DNA of 64,000 nucleotides. It comes from Planctomycetaceae bacterium. GTDB taxonomy: Bacteria > Planctomycetota > Planctomycetia > Pirellulales > Pirellulaceae. A program made the translations under genes and the position numbers. Shown here in pieces: positions 63,866 to 64,000 of this stretch. The notes beneath the pieces are model-generated. The model had not been told where the DNA came from. It did not search any database and was given only the letters and a program-made list of their open reading frames with translations. The stretch is from assembly GCA_020638975.1 (NCBI GenBank), contig JACKHN010000004.1, forward strand, positions 310,001 through 374,000. The letters are read 5' to 3'. The stretch's first letter is position 1, and the number at the start of each line of letters is the position of its first letter.

Positions 63866-64000
63866 ATGGCGCGCATCCGAACATTTATCGCTGTTGATAC
63901 GTCACCTGCTGTACGCCGGCGCGCCGCGGATCTGCAAAACAAGTTGCGCGAGAGCAATGTCGACGCCAATTGGACCGACCCAGAGAGTATGCATGTCACA
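63866..64000 (+). CDS. thpR: RNA 2',3'-cyclic phosphodiesterase, partial at right edge
   Basis: Only 45 codons are in the window. The start RTFIAVDTSPAVRRRAADLQ and the approaching DANWTDPESMHVT match the N-terminal half of LigT/ThpR proteins, where FIAI(D/E) and the first HxT motif (here HVT at the very edge) are conserved. The ATG at 63866 is the only reasonable start. Confidence 0.8.
   Translation, partial: MARIRTFIAVDTSPAVRRRAADLQNKLRESNVDANWTDPESMHVT

Noticed and set aside
1..64000. tRNA, rRNA, CRISPR array, prophage or integrated element
   Set aside because: No cloverleaf, array periodicity, integrase or transposase was recognised by eye. A covariance-model scan was not possible.

Overview
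The window reads as a chromosomal segment of a planctomycete, most likely from the Pirellulales. The evidence is the set of lineage-typical families: DUF1501 proteins with Tat signals, DUF1549/DUF1553 and Planctomycete-cytochrome (PSCyt1) proteins, a PVC-type haem-binding dehydrogenase, a DUF1559 pseudopilin followed by a small carboxypeptidase-regulatory lipoprotein, an LEPR-XLL-like N-terminus, an ECF sigma factor with a long C-terminal extension, and a MamK-like actin. Genes are moderately GC-rich, on both strands and usually in short operons. No rRNA, tRNA, CRISPR array or insertion sequence was recognised.

Layout. 1-8450 is the most unusual part. A 1635-residue cell-surface-type protein is built from about one hundred 11-residue alanine-rich repeats and ends in membrane segments and the first block of a Hint (hedgehog/intein) domain. 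The next gene, 52 bases downstream on the same strand, carries the rest of the Hint domain and a C-terminal toxin-like domain. A possible immunity gene and a frameshifted zinc-ribbon membrane protein follow. An ECF sigma factor lies divergently. 8500-12606 holds a three-in-one AmmeMemoRadiSam fusion and a tandem DUF3467 protein. 12873-24697 is a block of secreted and catabolic genes (PQQ-type propeller, esterase, TIM-barrel isomerase, DUF1501, DUF1549/1553, WD40/cytochrome, ThuA). 24691-31444 carries a spermidine-synthase-like membrane protein, PilT, a thioredoxin-fold protein, a pseudopilin and its lipoprotein. 31807-36306 encodes a PVC cytochrome protein fused to a sialidase. 36482-42743 carries pyrF, a remnant of a second pyrF, ndk, an M16 peptidase pair and a GNAT protein.

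43034-47951 is a four-gene manganese/zinc-type ABC importer operon. It has a clear promoter and a candidate operator, and both permeases carry a DtxR-like C-terminal regulator. 47992-52939 has another DUF1501 protein, a PQQ/EF-hand propeller and an ECF sigma factor with membrane segments and EF-hands. 52957-58531 holds uppP, a cyclophilin and a molybdate-type ABC operon with a doubled binding protein and a permease carrying a large extracytoplasmic insert. 58779-64000 holds a nucleotidyltransferase pair, a MamK-like actin with a membrane partner, a MOSC protein, a pseudopilin, a PfkB kinase and the start of thpR.

Intergenic spaces are populated by small palindromic elements: one double-hairpin element in three copies, and at least four other imperfect inverted repeats of about 60-75 bases. 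The strongest candidate for an undescribed system is the split-Hint stalk/toxin module at 1618-7482. Its interpretation rests on motif reading, not on database searches.
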